A stretch of DNA of 64,000 nt from Actinomycetota bacterium (GTDB lineage Bacteria > Actinomycetota > UBA4738 > HRBIN12). Made by a program: the position numbers and the translations under genes. How positions within the stretch are numbered: position 1 is the stretch's first letter; every line of letters starts with the position of its first letter. Below are positions 63,822 to 64,000 of the stretch, in pieces. The notes below the pieces were generated by a model that had not been told where the DNA came from, searched no databases, and saw only the letters and a program-made list of their open reading frames with translations. Location: assembly GCA_035697485.1 (NCBI GenBank), contig DASSCU010000005.1, positions 183,749 to 247,748 of the forward strand, in the 5' to 3' direction.

Positions 63822-64000
63822 GGGAACGGGCACGCGCACGGCGCGCCGCCGCATCGCGGGCAGGTCTGGGCGTACCGGGCGACCGCGGCCTCGAGGTCGA
63901 CGCCCTCGACGTTCGCGAGCGAGGCGAGCCACGCGAGCACGTCGCCGAACTCGTGCTCGAGGTTCGCGCGGTCGCCGGTTCGCATCGCCCTCGCGAGCTC
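63818..64000 (-). CDS. MazG-like nucleotide pyrophosphohydrolase, C-terminal part (start outside window)
   Basis: The last 60 codons of a gene entering from the right edge. The translation LEHEFGDVLAWLASLANVEG carries the second metal-binding half (ExxD-like EFGDVLA) of MazG/all-alpha NTP pyrophosphatases, and the tail RYAQTCPRCGGAPCACPFP with four cysteines is typical of the short actinobacterial members. These enzymes hydrolyse NTPs, often damaged ones. Its stop overlaps the GTG of the Eis-like gene. Confidence 0.85.
   Translation of the reverse strand, partial: ELARAMRTGDRANLEHEFGDVLAWLASLANVEGVDLEAAVARYAQTCPRCGGAPCACPFP

Overview
The window is a stretch of GC-rich chromosome (roughly 70 percent by eye) from a bacterium that looks like a deep-branching actinobacterium. 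This rests on GTG and ATG starts with GTGA/ATGA overlaps, many genes with a promoter -10 box only 6-8 nt before the start codon (leaderless mRNAs), tRNA genes without an encoded CCA, HemQ-type (coproporphyrin) heme synthesis, an IclR-type regulator divergent from leuCD, and an Eis-type acetyltransferase. The lineage is an inference; no rRNA or ribosomal protein gene is present to fix it.

Layout. 1-1529: end of the porphyrinogen oxidase gene and hemQ. 1565-10055: PPK2 polyphosphate kinase, HlyIII-type membrane protein, HAD hydrolase, UvrD-type helicase, two overlapping CDGSH iron-sulfur genes, msrA, and two membrane proteins. 10223-14208: carotenoid-desaturase-like flavoprotein, SulP transporter, PAS-like protein. 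14282-19565 (minus): hemA-hemC-hemD-hemB-hemL, almost all translationally coupled, giving the C5 route from glutamyl-tRNA to uroporphyrinogen III; with hemY/hemQ at the left edge this covers most of heme synthesis. 19659-27349: P1 peptidase, FAD oxidase, tRNA-Ser(GCU), a GYD gene bracketed by a copy of the tRNA 3' end, Calx-beta surface protein, K+/H+ antiporter with its TrkA-C subunit, Bcp peroxiredoxin, tRNA-Arg(ACG).

27420-38673: MFS transporter, aldo/keto reductase, a GT-C-like membrane glycosyltransferase, an IclR regulator divergent from leuCD with a palindromic operator, a beta-propeller protein, an alpha/beta hydrolase coupled to pncB, a zincin, and tadA (whose expected substrate is the tRNA-Arg(ACG) above). 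38658-46000: cNMP-binding protein, tRNA-Ser(CGA), RTX/LamG surface protein, remnant of an SGNH acyltransferase, tRNA-Ser(GGA), acetyltransferases, HAD phosphatase, phosphodiesterase, ZIP-family permease. 46043-46312: a large Bacillus-type SRP RNA, followed by dnaX-recR.

48809-60541: DUF4272-like protein, an ECF sigma factor coupled to a DUF4349 membrane protein, alcohol dehydrogenase, MOSC protein, S9 peptidase, lysC (with a likely internal start for a beta subunit) and asd, and small membrane and cNMP-binding proteins. 60538-64000 is the most rearranged part: an intact GNAT gene next to a truncated mazG start, a 1.8 kb insert with a secreted beta-helix-like protein, then a frameshifted partial copy of the same GNAT gene, an Eis-like acetyltransferase and the 3' end of a mazG gene. 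No CRISPR array, transposase, integrase or defence system was found.
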